Source: Gammaproteobacteria bacterium (GTDB lineage Bacteria > Pseudomonadota > Gammaproteobacteria > Thiohalomonadales > Thiohalomonadaceae). Taken from it: a stretch of DNA of 64,000 nt. Shown here one piece after another: positions 44,276-53,642 of this stretch. Positions within the stretch are counted from its first letter, which is position 1. Every line of letters starts with the position of its first letter. Position numbers and translations under genes: made by a program. Below the pieces are notes generated by a model, which did no database searches, was not told the DNA's origin, and saw nothing but the letters and a program-made list of their open reading frames with translations. The stretch lies in the NCBI GenBank assembly GCA_024709225.1, contig JANJXC010000038.1, positions 62,001 through 126,000 on the forward strand, written 5' to 3'.

Positions 44276-44772
44276 GCCTTATCTCCTTCAGTGATCAATA
44301 CCCGGGTGCCGGCCGGCACCTGATCGAACAGCGCCATGATATCGGCATTGCGCATGCGGATACAGCCATGGGAGGCCGGCACACCCAGCAGTTCCTCGTC
44401 CGGCGTGCCGTGGATGTAGATATAGCGGCGCATGGTGTCCACCTTGCCGAGGCGATTCCGGCCTCGCTCCAGGCCGGACAGCCACAGGATGCGCGTCAGG
44501 ATCCAGTCGCGTTCCGGTGCGGCGGCGCGCAGTTCCGGGGTGAGGACCTCGCCGGTGGGACGCCGGCCGACGAACACCGTATTGGGTACGCTGCCCGCAC
44601 CGATGCGCGCCCGCACCACATGCCAGCCGCGCGGCGTGCAGCCGCTGCCGTTCTCCTCGCCGGGGCCATTGGCCGCGGTGGACACCGGGGCCTCCAGCAG
44701 CACCGCATCACCCTCGCGCAGGCGCAGGCGCTGTTCGGTCAGGCTGATCTCAATCCAGCGTTCTGCGTTCAT
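44272..44772 (-). CDS. L,D-transpeptidase (YkuD domain)
   Basis: A 166-residue YkuD protein. The catalytic motif is HGTPDEELLGVPASHGCIRM with the active cysteine in SHGCIR. It begins MNAERWIEISLTEQRLRL without an obvious signal peptide, which is common in the short YkuD subgroup of gammaproteobacteria. These enzymes form 3-3 peptidoglycan cross-links or attach proteins. The start overlaps the CYTH gene by 23 bp; the lipoprotein gene overlaps its end by 4 bp. Confidence 0.88.
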   Translation of the reverse strand: MNAERWIEISLTEQRLRLREGDAVLLEAPVSTAANGPGEENGSGCTPRGWHVVRARIGAGSVPNTVFVGRRPTGEVLTPELRAAAPERDWILTRILWLSGLERGRNRLGKVDTMRRYIYIHGTPDEELLGVPASHGCIRMRNADIMALFDQVPAGTRVLITEGDKA

Positions 44773-45244
44773 CCGCCGTCCAGTTCTTGTAGGGGTGCTG
44801 CACCAGGCAGACGTTGTAATAGCGCGGCTCGTGCGACACCTCGCGTCCGGCCCAGGGCGGCAACTGCAGCGGCGCATCCTCCGCCTCGAGCTCCACCTCG
44901 GCCACCACCAGACCGGCGTTGTCGCCGGCAAACACGTCCACCTCCCACACCCGACCGCCGAAGTGAACGTGATGGCGCACCTTCTCGATAAGCGGCTTCT
45001 CGCACAAGGTATCGAGCAGCGCAGCGGCATCGGCGAGCGGGATGGCGTATTCGTATTCCTGGCGCGTCACGCCCAGGGTGGCGCTCTTGATGTTGAGCCG
45101 TGCCGCGTCCCCCTCGATGCGCACCCGCACCGAGGCCTGTTTCGCCCCCACCAGATAGCCCTGGCGATAGGCTGTGCCGGCATCGGCCGCCTCCCGCCAG
45201 CTATCGTCCTTTACCAGGAATTTGCGCTCGATTTCCGTCGCCAT
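44750..45244 (-). CDS. CYTH-domain protein
   Basis: A 164-residue single-domain CYTH protein (triphosphate tunnel fold). It begins with the signature MATEIERKFLVKDDSW, followed by YRQGYL, VRVRIEGDAARLNIKSA, YEYAIPLADA, EKVRHHV and VAEVELEAEDAPL. Standalone bacterial members are mostly inorganic triphosphatases; class IV adenylate cyclase activity is an alternative. The start is the second of two close ATGs, directly at the signature. It is first in the CYTH-transpeptidase-lipoprotein operon. Confidence 0.9.
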   Translation of the reverse strand: MATEIERKFLVKDDSWREAADAGTAYRQGYLVGAKQASVRVRIEGDAARLNIKSATLGVTRQEYEYAIPLADAAALLDTLCEKPLIEKVRHHVHFGGRVWEVDVFAGDNAGLVVAEVELEAEDAPLQLPPWAGREVSHEPRYYNVCLVQHPYKNWTADERRTLD

Positions 45245-45410
45245 GATCATGTCCTTGCACAGTGCCGCCATGGTAGGCCATGGGGCCCGGTTTGTGTATT
45301 CTTGACGGCCACGCATTCCCTTATATTCCCGGAGCAAAGAGCGTGAATAACCAAACCATGACCGCCAGCAGCCGCCCCGACTCAACTACCGGCCCCGGGC
45401 CCCGTGACCG

Positions 45411-45776
45411 ATGATGCCGCTGCGCTCGCACTACGCCGCGGTACCGCCGTACCACACCAAGGACGGCTCCGAAATCCGCGAGCTGCTGCACCCGGTCGTG
45501 CACGGCAACCGCAACCAGAGCCTCGCCGAGGCCATCGTCGCCCCCGGCCAGGCCACGGCTTTGCACCGCCACCACCAGACCGAAGAGCTGTACCACATCA
45601 CCGCCGGCCACGGCCTGATGCAGCTCGACACGGACGAGTTCCCCATCGCCCCCGGTGACAGCATATGCATCCCGCCCGGCACAACGCACGCCGTGCACAA
45701 CACCGGCAGCGAACCGCTGCACATCCTCTGCTGCTGTGCCCCGGCCTACAGCCACGACGACACCGAGTTGCTCTGA
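45411..45776 (+). CDS. Cupin-domain protein
   Basis: A 121-residue single cupin. Metal ligands appear in the first motif (ALHRHHQTEELYHITAGHG) and the second (PGDSICIPPGTTHAVHNTG). It resembles mannose-6-phosphate-isomerase-like cupins of unknown substrate. A C-terminal CCCAPAYSH motif with three consecutive cysteines is unusual and is part of the family's product or metal pocket region. The start is one of two consecutive ATGs. Confidence 0.82.
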   Translation: MMPLRSHYAAVPPYHTKDGSEIRELLHPVVHGNRNQSLAEAIVAPGQATALHRHHQTEELYHITAGHGLMQLDTDEFPIAPGDSICIPPGTTHAVHNTGSEPLHILCCCAPAYSHDDTELL

Positions 45777-45830
45777 GATACAGGAGCCAAGCGCCTGCGC
45801 AATCTGCGCGTGCCCAGAACCAGACAGCTA

Positions 45831-45886
45831 TCGCGGCTCCGCTCCTGCGTCTCCCTGCATGCAGGAGCGAAGCGCATTCGCGAATG
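45831..45886. repeat. Paired REP-like elements (GCAGGAGC...)
   Basis: TCGCGGCTCCGCTCCTGC and GCAGGAGCGAAGCGCATTCGCGA are inverted copies that can form a long hairpin (GCTCCTGC/GCAGGAGC core). A third copy, GTAGGAGCGGCTCCGCCGCGATG, occurs after mfd. This is a typical intergenic REP/BIME arrangement. Confidence 0.75.
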
Positions 45887-45945
45887 ATTTCCCCCCGCAA
45901 GGCGCTGCACTATACTGCGCCCCTGAACCTCAACCCGGAAACACC

Positions 45946-46881
45946 GTGCGCATCCTGCTCGCCCCCATGGAAGGCGTCATCGACGCCCCGATGCGCCGAC
46001 TGCTCACCGGTATCGGCGGCTACGATGCCTGCGTTACCGAATTCCTGCGCCTCAGCGACGGCGAACTGCCCGCACGCAGCTACCACAAACACTGTCCGGA
46101 GCTGGCCCAGGGTAGCCGCACCGCCAGCGGCACGCCGGTGATCCTGCAACTGCTCGGCAGCGATCCGGAACTGTTGGCGGTGAGCGCGCAGCGCGCCGTC
46201 AAACTGGGCGCCACCGCCATCGACCTCAACTTCGGCTGTCCCTCGCGCTTCGTCAACCGCAAGGCCGGCGGTGCCGCCTTGCTGAGGGAACCGCCGCTCA
46301 TGGCGCAGATCGTCAGCAGCGTGCGCCGGGCGCTGCCCGGAGAGATTCCGGTTTCCGCCAAGATGCGCCTCGGCTACGACACCCCGGATAAGGCCATCGA
46401 TATCGCCCTCGCCGTGCAGGAGGCTGGTGCCGATTTCCTCACCGTCCACGCTCGCACCCGCGCTGACGGTTACCGTGCCCCTGCCCGCTGGGAGTGGCTG
46501 CGCCCCATCAATGAGGCATTGAAGATTCCGGTGATTGCCAACGGCGACATCAACAGCGTTGACGACTGGCGCCGCTGCCACGAAACCAGCGGTTGCCGGC
46601 ACGTGATGCTTGGCCGCGGCGCCCTCATGCAGCCTGACCTCGCCCGCCAGCTGCGTGCCTGGCATAGCGGCACCGAGGTCAAGGCCATGCAGTGGCCTGA
46701 TATCCGCACGCTTCTGCCGCATCTCATGACGCACTATGCCCCGGGTACCCGCGGCCTTTGCGCCCGCCTCAAGCAGTGGCTGGGCCTGTTGCGCCAGCGG
46801 CATGGCGAAGCAGAGGTGGCGTTTGCCCGGATTCGGTCCCTGCGGGACATGGACAGCATACTGACGGCGCTGGCTGGATGA
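45946..46881 (+). CDS. dusC: tRNA-dihydrouridine(16) synthase
   Basis: A 311-residue flavoenzyme reducing uridine in tRNA. Motifs are LLAPMEGVIDAPMR (FMN site), VTEFLRLS, DLNFGCPSRFVNRKAGGAAL with the catalytic cysteine, VSAKMRLGY, TVHARTRADGY, VIANGDI and VMLGRGAL. VTEFLR and the length suggest DusC rather than DusA or DusB. The start is GTG (VRILLAPMEG); the much longer track frame reads through the upstream REP region. Confidence 0.93.
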   Translation: MRILLAPMEGVIDAPMRRLLTGIGGYDACVTEFLRLSDGELPARSYHKHCPELAQGSRTASGTPVILQLLGSDPELLAVSAQRAVKLGATAIDLNFGCPSRFVNRKAGGAALLREPPLMAQIVSSVRRALPGEIPVSAKMRLGYDTPDKAIDIALAVQEAGADFLTVHARTRADGYRAPARWEWLRPINEALKIPVIANGDINSVDDWRRCHETSGCRHVMLGRGALMQPDLARQLRAWHSGTEVKAMQWPDIRTLLPHLMTHYAPGTRGLCARLKQWLGLLRQRHGEAEVAFARIRSLRDMDSILTALAG

Positions 46882-46931
46882 GTTGCGCCCGCCGTGGTGC
46901 CGCATGGCAGCCACAGCGCAATGCGAAAAAA

Positions 46932-47639
46932 TCAGACCTGCACCGGCAAGCGGGTATCCAGCACCACCGCCTGCGTGGTCACTGTCGCCCGATAGGCAAC
47001 CGCCTCGACCCCGGCAGCCAGCGCCGCACGCAAGGTGCGTCCATAGAGTGGATCGATTTCATCGGCCGGCCGCACAGCAGCCGCATCGGCGCGCTGCACA
47101 CAAAAGAAGATTACGCCGCGCGCCCCCTGCGCCGCCACCTGCATCAGCTCGCGCAGATGCTTGCTGCCGCGGGCGCTGACTGCATCGGGGAAAAAGGCGC
47201 TGCCGCCCGCATCGACGGCCGTGACGTTCTTGATTTCCACATAGCAGGCGGGACGGCCGGCAGCCTCGAGCAACAGATCGATGCGACTGTTTTCGGCGCC
47301 ATAGCGCACCTCTTGTCGCAGCGTAGCGTAGCCCTGCAGCTCCGTTACCACCCCGGCATAGACGGCCTCGCCCACCAGCCGGTTCACCACGCCGGTATTG
47401 ATGCCGATCATCACTCCGGCATGATTCTCCACCAGCTCCCAGGCGTGCGGATATTTTCGCGCGGGGTTGTCTACCGCGCGCAGCCAGACCCGGCTGCCCG
47501 GTTCGGCGCAGCCCAGCATGCTGCCGGTATTGGGGGAGTGGGCGGTGATGACGCTGCCGTCGGCCAGTTCGATATCGGCCAGAAAACGCTTGTAGCGCCG
47601 CAGCAGCGTTCCAGCCAGGAGAGGAGTTTCGAATTCCAC
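46932..47639 (-). CDS. sfsA: SfsA family DNA/RNA nuclease-like protein
   Basis: A 235-residue SfsA protein (MEFETPLLAGTLLRRYKRFL, HSPNTGSMLGCAEPGSRVWL, ENHAGVMIGINT, DLLLEAAGRPACYVEIKNVT, FPDAVSARGSKHLREL). The conserved Asp and Glu-x-Lys (DLLLE...YVEIKN) suit a nuclease active site. Known as sugar fermentation stimulation protein; its cellular role is not settled. It converges on dusC and follows relA on the same strand. Confidence 0.93.
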   Translation of the reverse strand: MEFETPLLAGTLLRRYKRFLADIELADGSVITAHSPNTGSMLGCAEPGSRVWLRAVDNPARKYPHAWELVENHAGVMIGINTGVVNRLVGEAVYAGVVTELQGYATLRQEVRYGAENSRIDLLLEAAGRPACYVEIKNVTAVDAGGSAFFPDAVSARGSKHLRELMQVAAQGARGVIFFCVQRADAAAVRPADEIDPLYGRTLRAALAAGVEAVAYRATVTTQAVVLDTRLPVQV

Positions 47640-47650
47640 AATCGGTGTTT

Positions 47651-47674
47651 ACTTGTATCTTGTAACTTGTATCT
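47651..47674. repeat. Duplicated 10-mer ACTTGTATCT
   Basis: ACTTGTATCT-TGTA-ACTTGTATCT lies between relA and sfsA. It is a short low-complexity repeat of a type often dispersed in intergenic DNA; no function is inferred. Confidence 0.55.
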
Positions 47675-47678
47675 GCTC

Positions 47679-49904
47679 TTAATGAATCCGCCGCCGCGCC
47701 TCGGTGACATTGGGCAACTGCCCAATGCGTCCCAGCACACGCGACAGTTCGTCGATGTTGGCGATCTCCAGGGTAAGCTGCATGCGCACACTGTAGTCCT
47801 GCTTGTTGGTCTGGGTGTTGACCGACAGCACGTTGATCTTGTCATTGGACAGGATCGAGGTGATGTCGCGCAGGAGTCCCTGGCGGTCGAAGGCGAGAAT
47901 TTCGATGTCCACCGGATAGGTCTGGCGCTGTTTGCTGCTCCACTCCACCTCGATGAGGCGCACGCGCTTGTCCGGCGCCATGTTGAGAATGTTGCGGCAG
48001 TCGCGCCGATGGATGGTGACGCCGCGCCCCTGGGTGATGTAGCCCACCACGGCATCACCCGGCGCCGGCTTGCAGCAGCGCGCCATGGTGGTGAGCAGGT
48101 TGCCGACGCCGAGGATATGGACACCGCCCGCGCCACCGCTCTTGCCGGCCGTGCTCGGCGCACTGATCGGCAATACATCCTCTTCCCCGCTCTCCGGTGG
48201 CGGCACCACCTGTTTCTGCAGCGCGCGCACGATCTGCGTGGTATTGATATCACCGCGGCCAATGGCGAGCAGAAAGGGATCGAGCTGATCGAAACCGAAC
48301 TGCGCGGCCAGCTGTTCCAGCGGCAGGTCGGAGACACTGAAGCGGCGCAGCTCCTTTTCCAGCACCGCGCGACCTTCCGCCAGATTGCGCTCCAGCGCCT
48401 GCTGGGTGAACCAGTGGCGCACCTTGGCGCGGGCGCGCGAGGTCTTGAGATAACCGAGATGGGGATTGAGCCAGTCGCGGCTCGGCTCGCCCTGGCGTGC
48501 GGTGAGGATCTCCACCTGCTCGCCGCTCTTCAGTTCGTAGGTGATGGGCACCATGCGGCCGTCGACACGGGCGCCGCGGGCACGGTTGCCCACCTCGGTG
48601 TGGATGTAATAGGCGAAGTCCAGCGGCGTGGCGCCTTGCGGCATGTCCACCACCTCGCCTTGCGGCGTCAGCACATAAACGCGGTCCTGGAACACCTCGG
48701 ACTTGAAGCGATCGATGAAGTCGCCGGCGCTGTTTTCTTCGTCCTTCCACTCCAGCAGCTGACGCAGCCAGGCCACCTTCTGCTCGAAGTCGCGGTTGCT
48801 CTTGCCGCCCTCCTTGTAGCGCCAGTGCGCGGCCACGCCCAGCTCCGACTCCTTGTCCATCTCGAAGGTGCGGATCTGCACCTCGATGGTCTTGCCCTCC
48901 GGCCCCATTACGGCGGTATGGATGGAGCGGTAGCGGTTTTCCTTCGGCGTGGCGATGTAGTCGTCGAACTCCTTGGCGATGTGCGGCCACAGGGTATGCA
49001 CCACGCCGAGGGCGTGATAGCAGTCGGGAATGGTATCGACCAGGATGCGCAGCGCACGCACGTCGTACAGCTCGTGAAAGCTGAGCCCCTTGCGCTGCAT
49101 CTTCTTCCAGATGCTGTAGATGTGCTTGGGTCGGCCCTTGACGTCGGCCTTGATGCCGGAACGTTCCAGCTCCTCACGCAGGGTGGCGAGCACCTTGTCG
49201 ATATAGCGCTGGCGATCGACGCGGCGCTCGTCGAGGGACTTGGCGATCTCCTTGTAGGCCTGTGGCTCCAGGTAGCGGAAGGCCAGGTCTTCCAGCTCCC
49301 ACTTCACGTGCCAGATGCCGAGGCGGTTGGCCAGCGGGGCGTAGATGTCCAGGGTTTCGCGCGCGATGCGCTGCTGCTTGTAGTCAGGCAGGTGCTGCAG
49401 GGTGCGCATGTTGTGCAGGCGATCGGCCAGCTTGATCAGCACCACGCGCACGTCCTCGGCCATGGCAAGCAGCAGCTTGCGCAGGCTCTCCGCCTTGACC
49501 TGCTCCTTCTTGTTGCCCTGCTCCGTCGCCTGGTACTCGCCGATCACCTTCATCTTGGTGAGGCCGTCCACCAGATGCGCCACCGCCGGGCTGCAGGCCT
49601 GCTCGATGTCCTCCAGCGTGATGGTGGTGTCTTCCACCACGTCGTGCAGGATGGCGGCGGCCAGGGTTTCGTGGTCCATGCGCAGGCCGGCGAGGATGTC
49701 GGCCACGGCGATGGCATGGGCCAGATAGGGCTCGCCGGAGGCACGGGTCTGCTCACGGTGCGCGCGCTCGGCCAGCTCGACGGCACGACGGATCAGCGCG
49801 ACCTCATCGGGCGCGCGTCCTTCCGCCAGGCTGTTCAGCCAGGCGTTGCGGCCGGCAGCTTCCTGCAGCGCGGCATCATGAACGGTGGATTCGACGTAAA
49901 CCAT
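47679..49904 (-). CDS. relA: RelA-type (p)ppGpp synthetase with intact HD domain
   Basis: A 741-residue long RSH enzyme of the stringent response. The HD hydrolase domain (about 30-190) keeps YLAHAIAVA, ILHDVVEDT and LIKLADRLHNMRTL, which are the metal and catalytic residues lost in E. coli RelA. The synthetase (about 225-370) has GRPKHIYSIWKKM and EFDDYIATPKENRY, the acidic ExDD form typical of RelA. EVQIRT, TGS (VYVLTPQGEVVDMPQGATPL), and a C-terminal ACT (VDIEILAFDRQGLLRDI) follow. The start MVYVEST is used. It may therefore be bifunctional. Confidence 0.93.
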   Translation of the reverse strand: MVYVESTVHDAALQEAAGRNAWLNSLAEGRAPDEVALIRRAVELAERAHREQTRASGEPYLAHAIAVADILAGLRMDHETLAAAILHDVVEDTTITLEDIEQACSPAVAHLVDGLTKMKVIGEYQATEQGNKKEQVKAESLRKLLLAMAEDVRVVLIKLADRLHNMRTLQHLPDYKQQRIARETLDIYAPLANRLGIWHVKWELEDLAFRYLEPQAYKEIAKSLDERRVDRQRYIDKVLATLREELERSGIKADVKGRPKHIYSIWKKMQRKGLSFHELYDVRALRILVDTIPDCYHALGVVHTLWPHIAKEFDDYIATPKENRYRSIHTAVMGPEGKTIEVQIRTFEMDKESELGVAAHWRYKEGGKSNRDFEQKVAWLRQLLEWKDEENSAGDFIDRFKSEVFQDRVYVLTPQGEVVDMPQGATPLDFAYYIHTEVGNRARGARVDGRMVPITYELKSGEQVEILTARQGEPSRDWLNPHLGYLKTSRARAKVRHWFTQQALERNLAEGRAVLEKELRRFSVSDLPLEQLAAQFGFDQLDPFLLAIGRGDINTTQIVRALQKQVVPPPESGEEDVLPISAPSTAGKSGGAGGVHILGVGNLLTTMARCCKPAPGDAVVGYITQGRGVTIHRRDCRNILNMAPDKRVRLIEVEWSSKQRQTYPVDIEILAFDRQGLLRDITSILSNDKINVLSVNTQTNKQDYSVRMQLTLEIANIDELSRVLGRIGQLPNVTEARRRIH

Positions 49905-49949
49905 GCAACTCTCTTCGCCTGCAAACAATGCGCAAAGTTTAGCGCGGCT

Positions 49950-52043
49950 TTAGCGGCGGCGCCGCGATTTGGCCGGCGCGGCACCGTCACGCCGCGCCGG
50001 TGCCGGCTTGCCCTTTTGCGGCGTCACCGGCCGCCCGGTGCCCTCTGGCTGCCAGGCCGGGACCAGGTGGCGCTTGCCGTTGCCGATGAGATCGGTGCGC
50101 CCCATGCGCTTCAGCGCATCGCGCAGCAGCGGCCAGTTTTCCGGGTCGTGGTAGCGCAGGAAGGCCTTGTGCAGGCGGCGCTGACGCAGGCCGCTCGGCA
50201 CCTCGATACCGGTGCTGTCGCGGCGCACCCGCTTCAGCGGATTGTGGCCGGTGTGGTACATGGCGGTGGCGATGGCCAGCGGCGTGGGCAGGAAGGTCTG
50301 TACCTGATCGAGGCGGAAGCCGTTGCGCTTCAGCCACAGCGCCAGCTCCAGCATGTCGGTATCCGAGGTGCCGGGATGGGCGGCAATAAAATACGGGATC
50401 AGGTACTGCTCCTTGCCCGCCTCCTTCGAGGCCTGCTCGAACATCGTCTTGAAGCGGTCATAGGTACCGATGCCCGGCTTCATCATCATGTTGAGCGGCC
50501 CCGCCTCGGTGTGCTCCGGCGCGATCTTGAGATAACCGCCGACGTGATGGGTCACCAGTTCCTTGACGTATTCCGGGGAGCGCACCGCCAGGTCGTAGCG
50601 CAGGCCGGAGGCGATGTGCACACGCTTGATGCCGGGCAACTGGCGCACGCGACGGTAGAGGTGGATCAGCGGCGCGTGATCGGTCTTCATGTTGACGCAG
50701 ATGTCGGGAAAGACGCAGGACAGGCGCCGGCAGGCGGCCTCGATCTGCTCATCCTTGCAGTGCATGCGATACATGTTGGCGGTGGGGCCGCCGAGGTCGG
50801 AGATGACGCCGGTGAAACCGGCGACCTGATCACGGATCGCCTCCACCTCGCGCACGATGGAGTCTTCGGAGCGGTTCTGGATGATGCGCCCTTCGTGCTC
50901 GGTGATGGAGCAGAAGGTGCAGCCGCCGAAACAGCCGCGCATGATGTTGATGGAGAAACGGATCATCTCCCAGGCCGGCAGGCGCGCATTGCCGTAGGAC
51001 GGGTGCGGCGCACGGGCAAAGGGCAGGTCGAAGATGGCATCCATCTCCTTGGTGCTGAGCGGAATCGGCGGCGGGTTGAGCCATACCTCGCGCTCACCGT
51101 GGCGCTGCACCAGGGCGCGGGCGTTGCCGGGATTGGTTTCCAGATGGAAGATGCGCGAGGCATGGGCGTACAGCACCGGGTCATCGCGCACCTGCTCATA
51201 GGATGGCAGGCGCACCACCGCATGCGCGCGATCGATGCGCGGCTTTTTCTGCAGCCGTACCACCTGCGTGGCGCCCGGTGCGCAGGCCGGGGTTTCCGCA
51301 TAGGGATTGACGTGCACCGGCAACGCACCCGGGGTATCGATCTCTCCAGCATCCACCTCATACCAGTCCTGCGGCACGGTCTTGCGCAGAAAGGCGGTGC
51401 CGCGCACGTCGGTGATTTCACTCACTGGCGTGCCCTTGGCCAGGCGGTGCGCCACCTCCACCAGGGCGCGTTCGGCGTTGCCGTACAAAAGCAGATCGGC
51501 CTTGGCGTCCATCACCACCGAGCGGCGCACCTTTTCCGACCAGTAGTCGTAATGGGCGATGCGGCGCAGGCTGGCCTCGATGCCACCAATAATCAAGGGC
51601 ACGTCGTTATACGCCTCGCGACAGCGCTGGCTGTAGACAACCACGGAACGGTCCGGCCGCTTGCCGCCCTCGCCCCCCGGCGTGTAGGCATCATCGCTGC
51701 GGATGCGCCGCTCGGCGGTATAGCGGTTGACCATGGAGTCCATGTTGCCGGCGGTGACGCCGAAGAACAGGTTGGGACGGCCCAGACGTTTGAAATCCTC
51801 CGCCGAGGTCCAGTCCGGCTGGGCGATGATGCCGACGCGAAAGCCCTGCGCCTCCAGCAGGCGCCCGACCATGGCCATGCCGAAGCTGGGGTGATCGATG
51901 TAGGCATCACCTGTGACCAGGATCACATCGCAGGAGTCCCAGCCCAGCCGGTCCATCTCCTCGCGCGACATCGGCAGGAAGGGCGCGGTGCCAAAGCGTT
52001 GCGCCCAGTATTTGCGGTAGGAGAAAAGTTCGCGGACGGACAT
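49950..52043 (-). CDS. ygiQ: YgiQ-family radical SAM protein
   Basis: A 697-residue radical SAM enzyme of the YgiQ (UPF0313) family. The cluster motif is [10 protein letters not shown], with the N-terminal domain [20 protein letters not shown] and the conserved [23 protein letters not shown] and [14 protein letters not shown]. The reaction is not established. The C-terminus is a basic, probably disordered tail. Length is near the family norm of about 700. It is upstream of relA on the same strand. Confidence 0.93.
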   Translation of the reverse strand: MSVRELFSYRKYWAQRFGTAPFLPMSREEMDRLGWDSCDVILVTGDAYIDHPSFGMAMVGRLLEAQGFRVGIIAQPDWTSAEDFKRLGRPNLFFGVTAGNMDSMVNRYTAERRIRSDDAYTPGGEGGKRPDRSVVVYSQRCREAYNDVPLIIGGIEASLRRIAHYDYWSEKVRRSVVMDAKADLLLYGNAERALVEVAHRLAKGTPVSEITDVRGTAFLRKTVPQDWYEVDAGEIDTPGALPVHVNPYAETPACAPGATQVVRLQKKPRIDRAHAVVRLPSYEQVRDDPVLYAHASRIFHLETNPGNARALVQRHGEREVWLNPPPIPLSTKEMDAIFDLPFARAPHPSYGNARLPAWEMIRFSINIMRGCFGGCTFCSITEHEGRIIQNRSEDSIVREVEAIRDQVAGFTGVISDLGGPTANMYRMHCKDEQIEAACRRLSCVFPDICVNMKTDHAPLIHLYRRVRQLPGIKRVHIASGLRYDLAVRSPEYVKELVTHHVGGYLKIAPEHTEAGPLNMMMKPGIGTYDRFKTMFEQASKEAGKEQYLIPYFIAAHPGTSDTDMLELALWLKRNGFRLDQVQTFLPTPLAIATAMYHTGHNPLKRVRRDSTGIEVPSGLRQRRLHKAFLRYHDPENWPLLRDALKRMGRTDLIGNGKRHLVPAWQPEGTGRPVTPQKGKPAPARRDGAAPAKSRRRR

Positions 52044-52140
52044 GGGTCTGGATACCGATTGGGTTTTACTCGCGTGGAGTCAGTGCAGTATATTGAGCCG
52101 CAAGGGCCATCACCGAAGACGACGATCAAGGAGCCGAATC

Positions 52141-52440
52141 ATGCGTCCCAGCCATATCAGCCTCATCGCCATCCTGCTGGCTGCCGGCAGCACTGCCGCC
52201 AACGGCGATGTGGTGCAGGTTCCGCCTGCCACACCGGAGGATGAGGTCACACAACCGGCGCAACACATGGACCTCCCCGTCCGCGGCATGAACATGCAGC
52301 AGGTCGAGGCCCGCTTCGGTATGCCGCTGGAGAAAATCGCTGCCGTGGGCAAACCGCCCATCAGCCGTTGGGTATACCCGGATTATACCGTCTATTTCGA
52401 ACATCAGTACGTGTTGCACGCCGTACTCAAACGCAAATAA
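52141..52440 (+). CDS. Small exported hypothetical protein (BamE/SmpA-like pattern)
   Basis: A 99-residue secreted protein. The signal peptide ISLIAILLAAGSTAANG is followed by a short linker and the compact motif MNMQQVEARFGMPLEKIAAVGKPPISRWVYPDYTVYFE. The M...V...G.P....VG.P.I..W.Y motif resembles small BamE/SmpA-fold proteins but no lipobox is present. The ATG is preceded by AAGGAG. Function unknown. Confidence 0.75.
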   Translation: MRPSHISLIAILLAAGSTAANGDVVQVPPATPEDEVTQPAQHMDLPVRGMNMQQVEARFGMPLEKIAAVGKPPISRWVYPDYTVYFEHQYVLHAVLKRK

Positions 52441-52488
52441 CACCCTTTCAACCACCGCGGTTGCTATCGTGCAACCGCAGCCCCGATC

Positions 52489-53526
52489 ATGGCTCCCATG
52501 CAGATACTGCCCGCAGAATGGTCACCGCAAAGCGCGGTGATGCTCACCTGGCCGCACATGCACGGCCCGCTGGGCCGCATCCTGGCCCAGGTGGAAGAGG
52601 TATTCGTCCACATCGCCCGCGCCGTCACTGCCCATGAGCCGCTGGTCGTCTCCTGCCTGCATGCGGAACACCGCGACCATATCGCGGCGCAACTGCGAGC
52701 GGCCGGCGTGGACCTGGCACGGGTGCGCCTGGCCATCGCGCCCTCCAACGACGTATGGGCACGCGACCACGGCCCCATCACCGTGCTGCGCGACGGCCGG
52801 CCATTGCTACTCGACTTTGCCTTCAACGGCTGGGGCCGCAAGTACGCCTTTGACCTGGATAACGCCCTCACCCGTACCCTGCACGCGCAAGGGATATTCG
52901 GTGTCACGCCACTGGAAGGCATCGACCTGATCCTGGAAGGCGGCAGCATCGAAAGCGACGGCCAGGGGACCCTGCTCACCACCCGCCACTGCCTGCTGAA
53001 TCCGGAGCGCAATCCGCAGTACGACTGCGTTGGCCTGGAGGGCATCTTTGCCCAGGTATTCGGCGCCCGGCGCGTGCTGTGGCTGGACCACGGTGAGCTG
53101 GAAGGCGACGACACCGACGGCCATATCGACACCCTGGCGCGCTTCTGCGATGAACACACCATTGCCTATGTGCGCTGCGACGACCCGCAGGACAGCCACC
53201 ATGCCGAACTCCGGGAAATGGAGCGCGAACTGCAGGCCTTGCGCGACAACGGCGGCCGGCCCTACCGCCTGGTGCCGCTGCCGCTGCCCGCGCCCAAGCG
53301 CGACGAGCACGGCAAGCGCCTGCCCGCCACCTATGCCAACTTCCTCATCATCAACGGCGCGGTGCTGGTGCCGGTATACGACGATGTCCAGGATACCGTG
53401 GCGCTGGAGCGCCTGGCCCCCTGCTTCCCCGGACGCGAGCTCATCGCCATCAACTGCCTGCCCCTGATCCGGCAGTACGGCAGCCTGCACTGCGTCACCA
53501 TGCAGCTGCCGGCGGGGGTTATATGA
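52489..53526 (+). CDS. aguA: Agmatine deiminase
   Basis: A 345-residue enzyme of the peptidyl-arginine-deiminase fold that converts agmatine to N-carbamoylputrescine. Family motifs are ILPAEWSPQSAVMLTWPH, NDVWARDHGPI, LEGGSIESDGQGTLLTT, LDHGELEGDDTDGHID and the C-terminal catalytic-cysteine region YGSLHCVTMQLP. It precedes the amidase that completes putrescine formation, separated by an inverted repeat, consistent with an agmatine-dependent polyamine pathway. Confidence 0.93.
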   Translation: MAPMQILPAEWSPQSAVMLTWPHMHGPLGRILAQVEEVFVHIARAVTAHEPLVVSCLHAEHRDHIAAQLRAAGVDLARVRLAIAPSNDVWARDHGPITVLRDGRPLLLDFAFNGWGRKYAFDLDNALTRTLHAQGIFGVTPLEGIDLILEGGSIESDGQGTLLTTRHCLLNPERNPQYDCVGLEGIFAQVFGARRVLWLDHGELEGDDTDGHIDTLARFCDEHTIAYVRCDDPQDSHHAELREMERELQALRDNGGRPYRLVPLPLPAPKRDEHGKRLPATYANFLIINGAVLVPVYDDVQDTVALERLAPCFPGRELIAINCLPLIRQYGSLHCVTMQLPAGVI

Positions 53527-53535
53527 AAAATCGGG

Positions 53536-53621
53536 TCCGCAAATGAACGCGAATGTACGCAAATGAAAGCCTGTTTTTCGCCACAAGGTTGCATTCGCGT
53601 TGATTTGCGTTCATTCGCGGA
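53536..53621. repeat. Inverted dispersed repeat between aguA and aguB
   Basis: TCCGCAAATGAACGCGAATG and, in opposite orientation, CATTCGCGTTGATTTGCGTT flank a 21-nt spacer; each arm is itself built of direct AATGAACGC-type units. This (A/G)AATGAACGC word family is a frequent intergenic repeat in many bacterial genomes. It can form a long hairpin in the agu transcript. Confidence 0.75.
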
Positions 53622-53642
53622 TCCAGCCTTTGGGAGGATGTG

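Noticed and set aside
46758-52244. 1828-aa plus-strand ORF
   Set aside because: It is the antisense shadow of sfsA, relA and ygiQ, which have clear family motifs; the translation is low-complexity His/Gly/Ala-rich.
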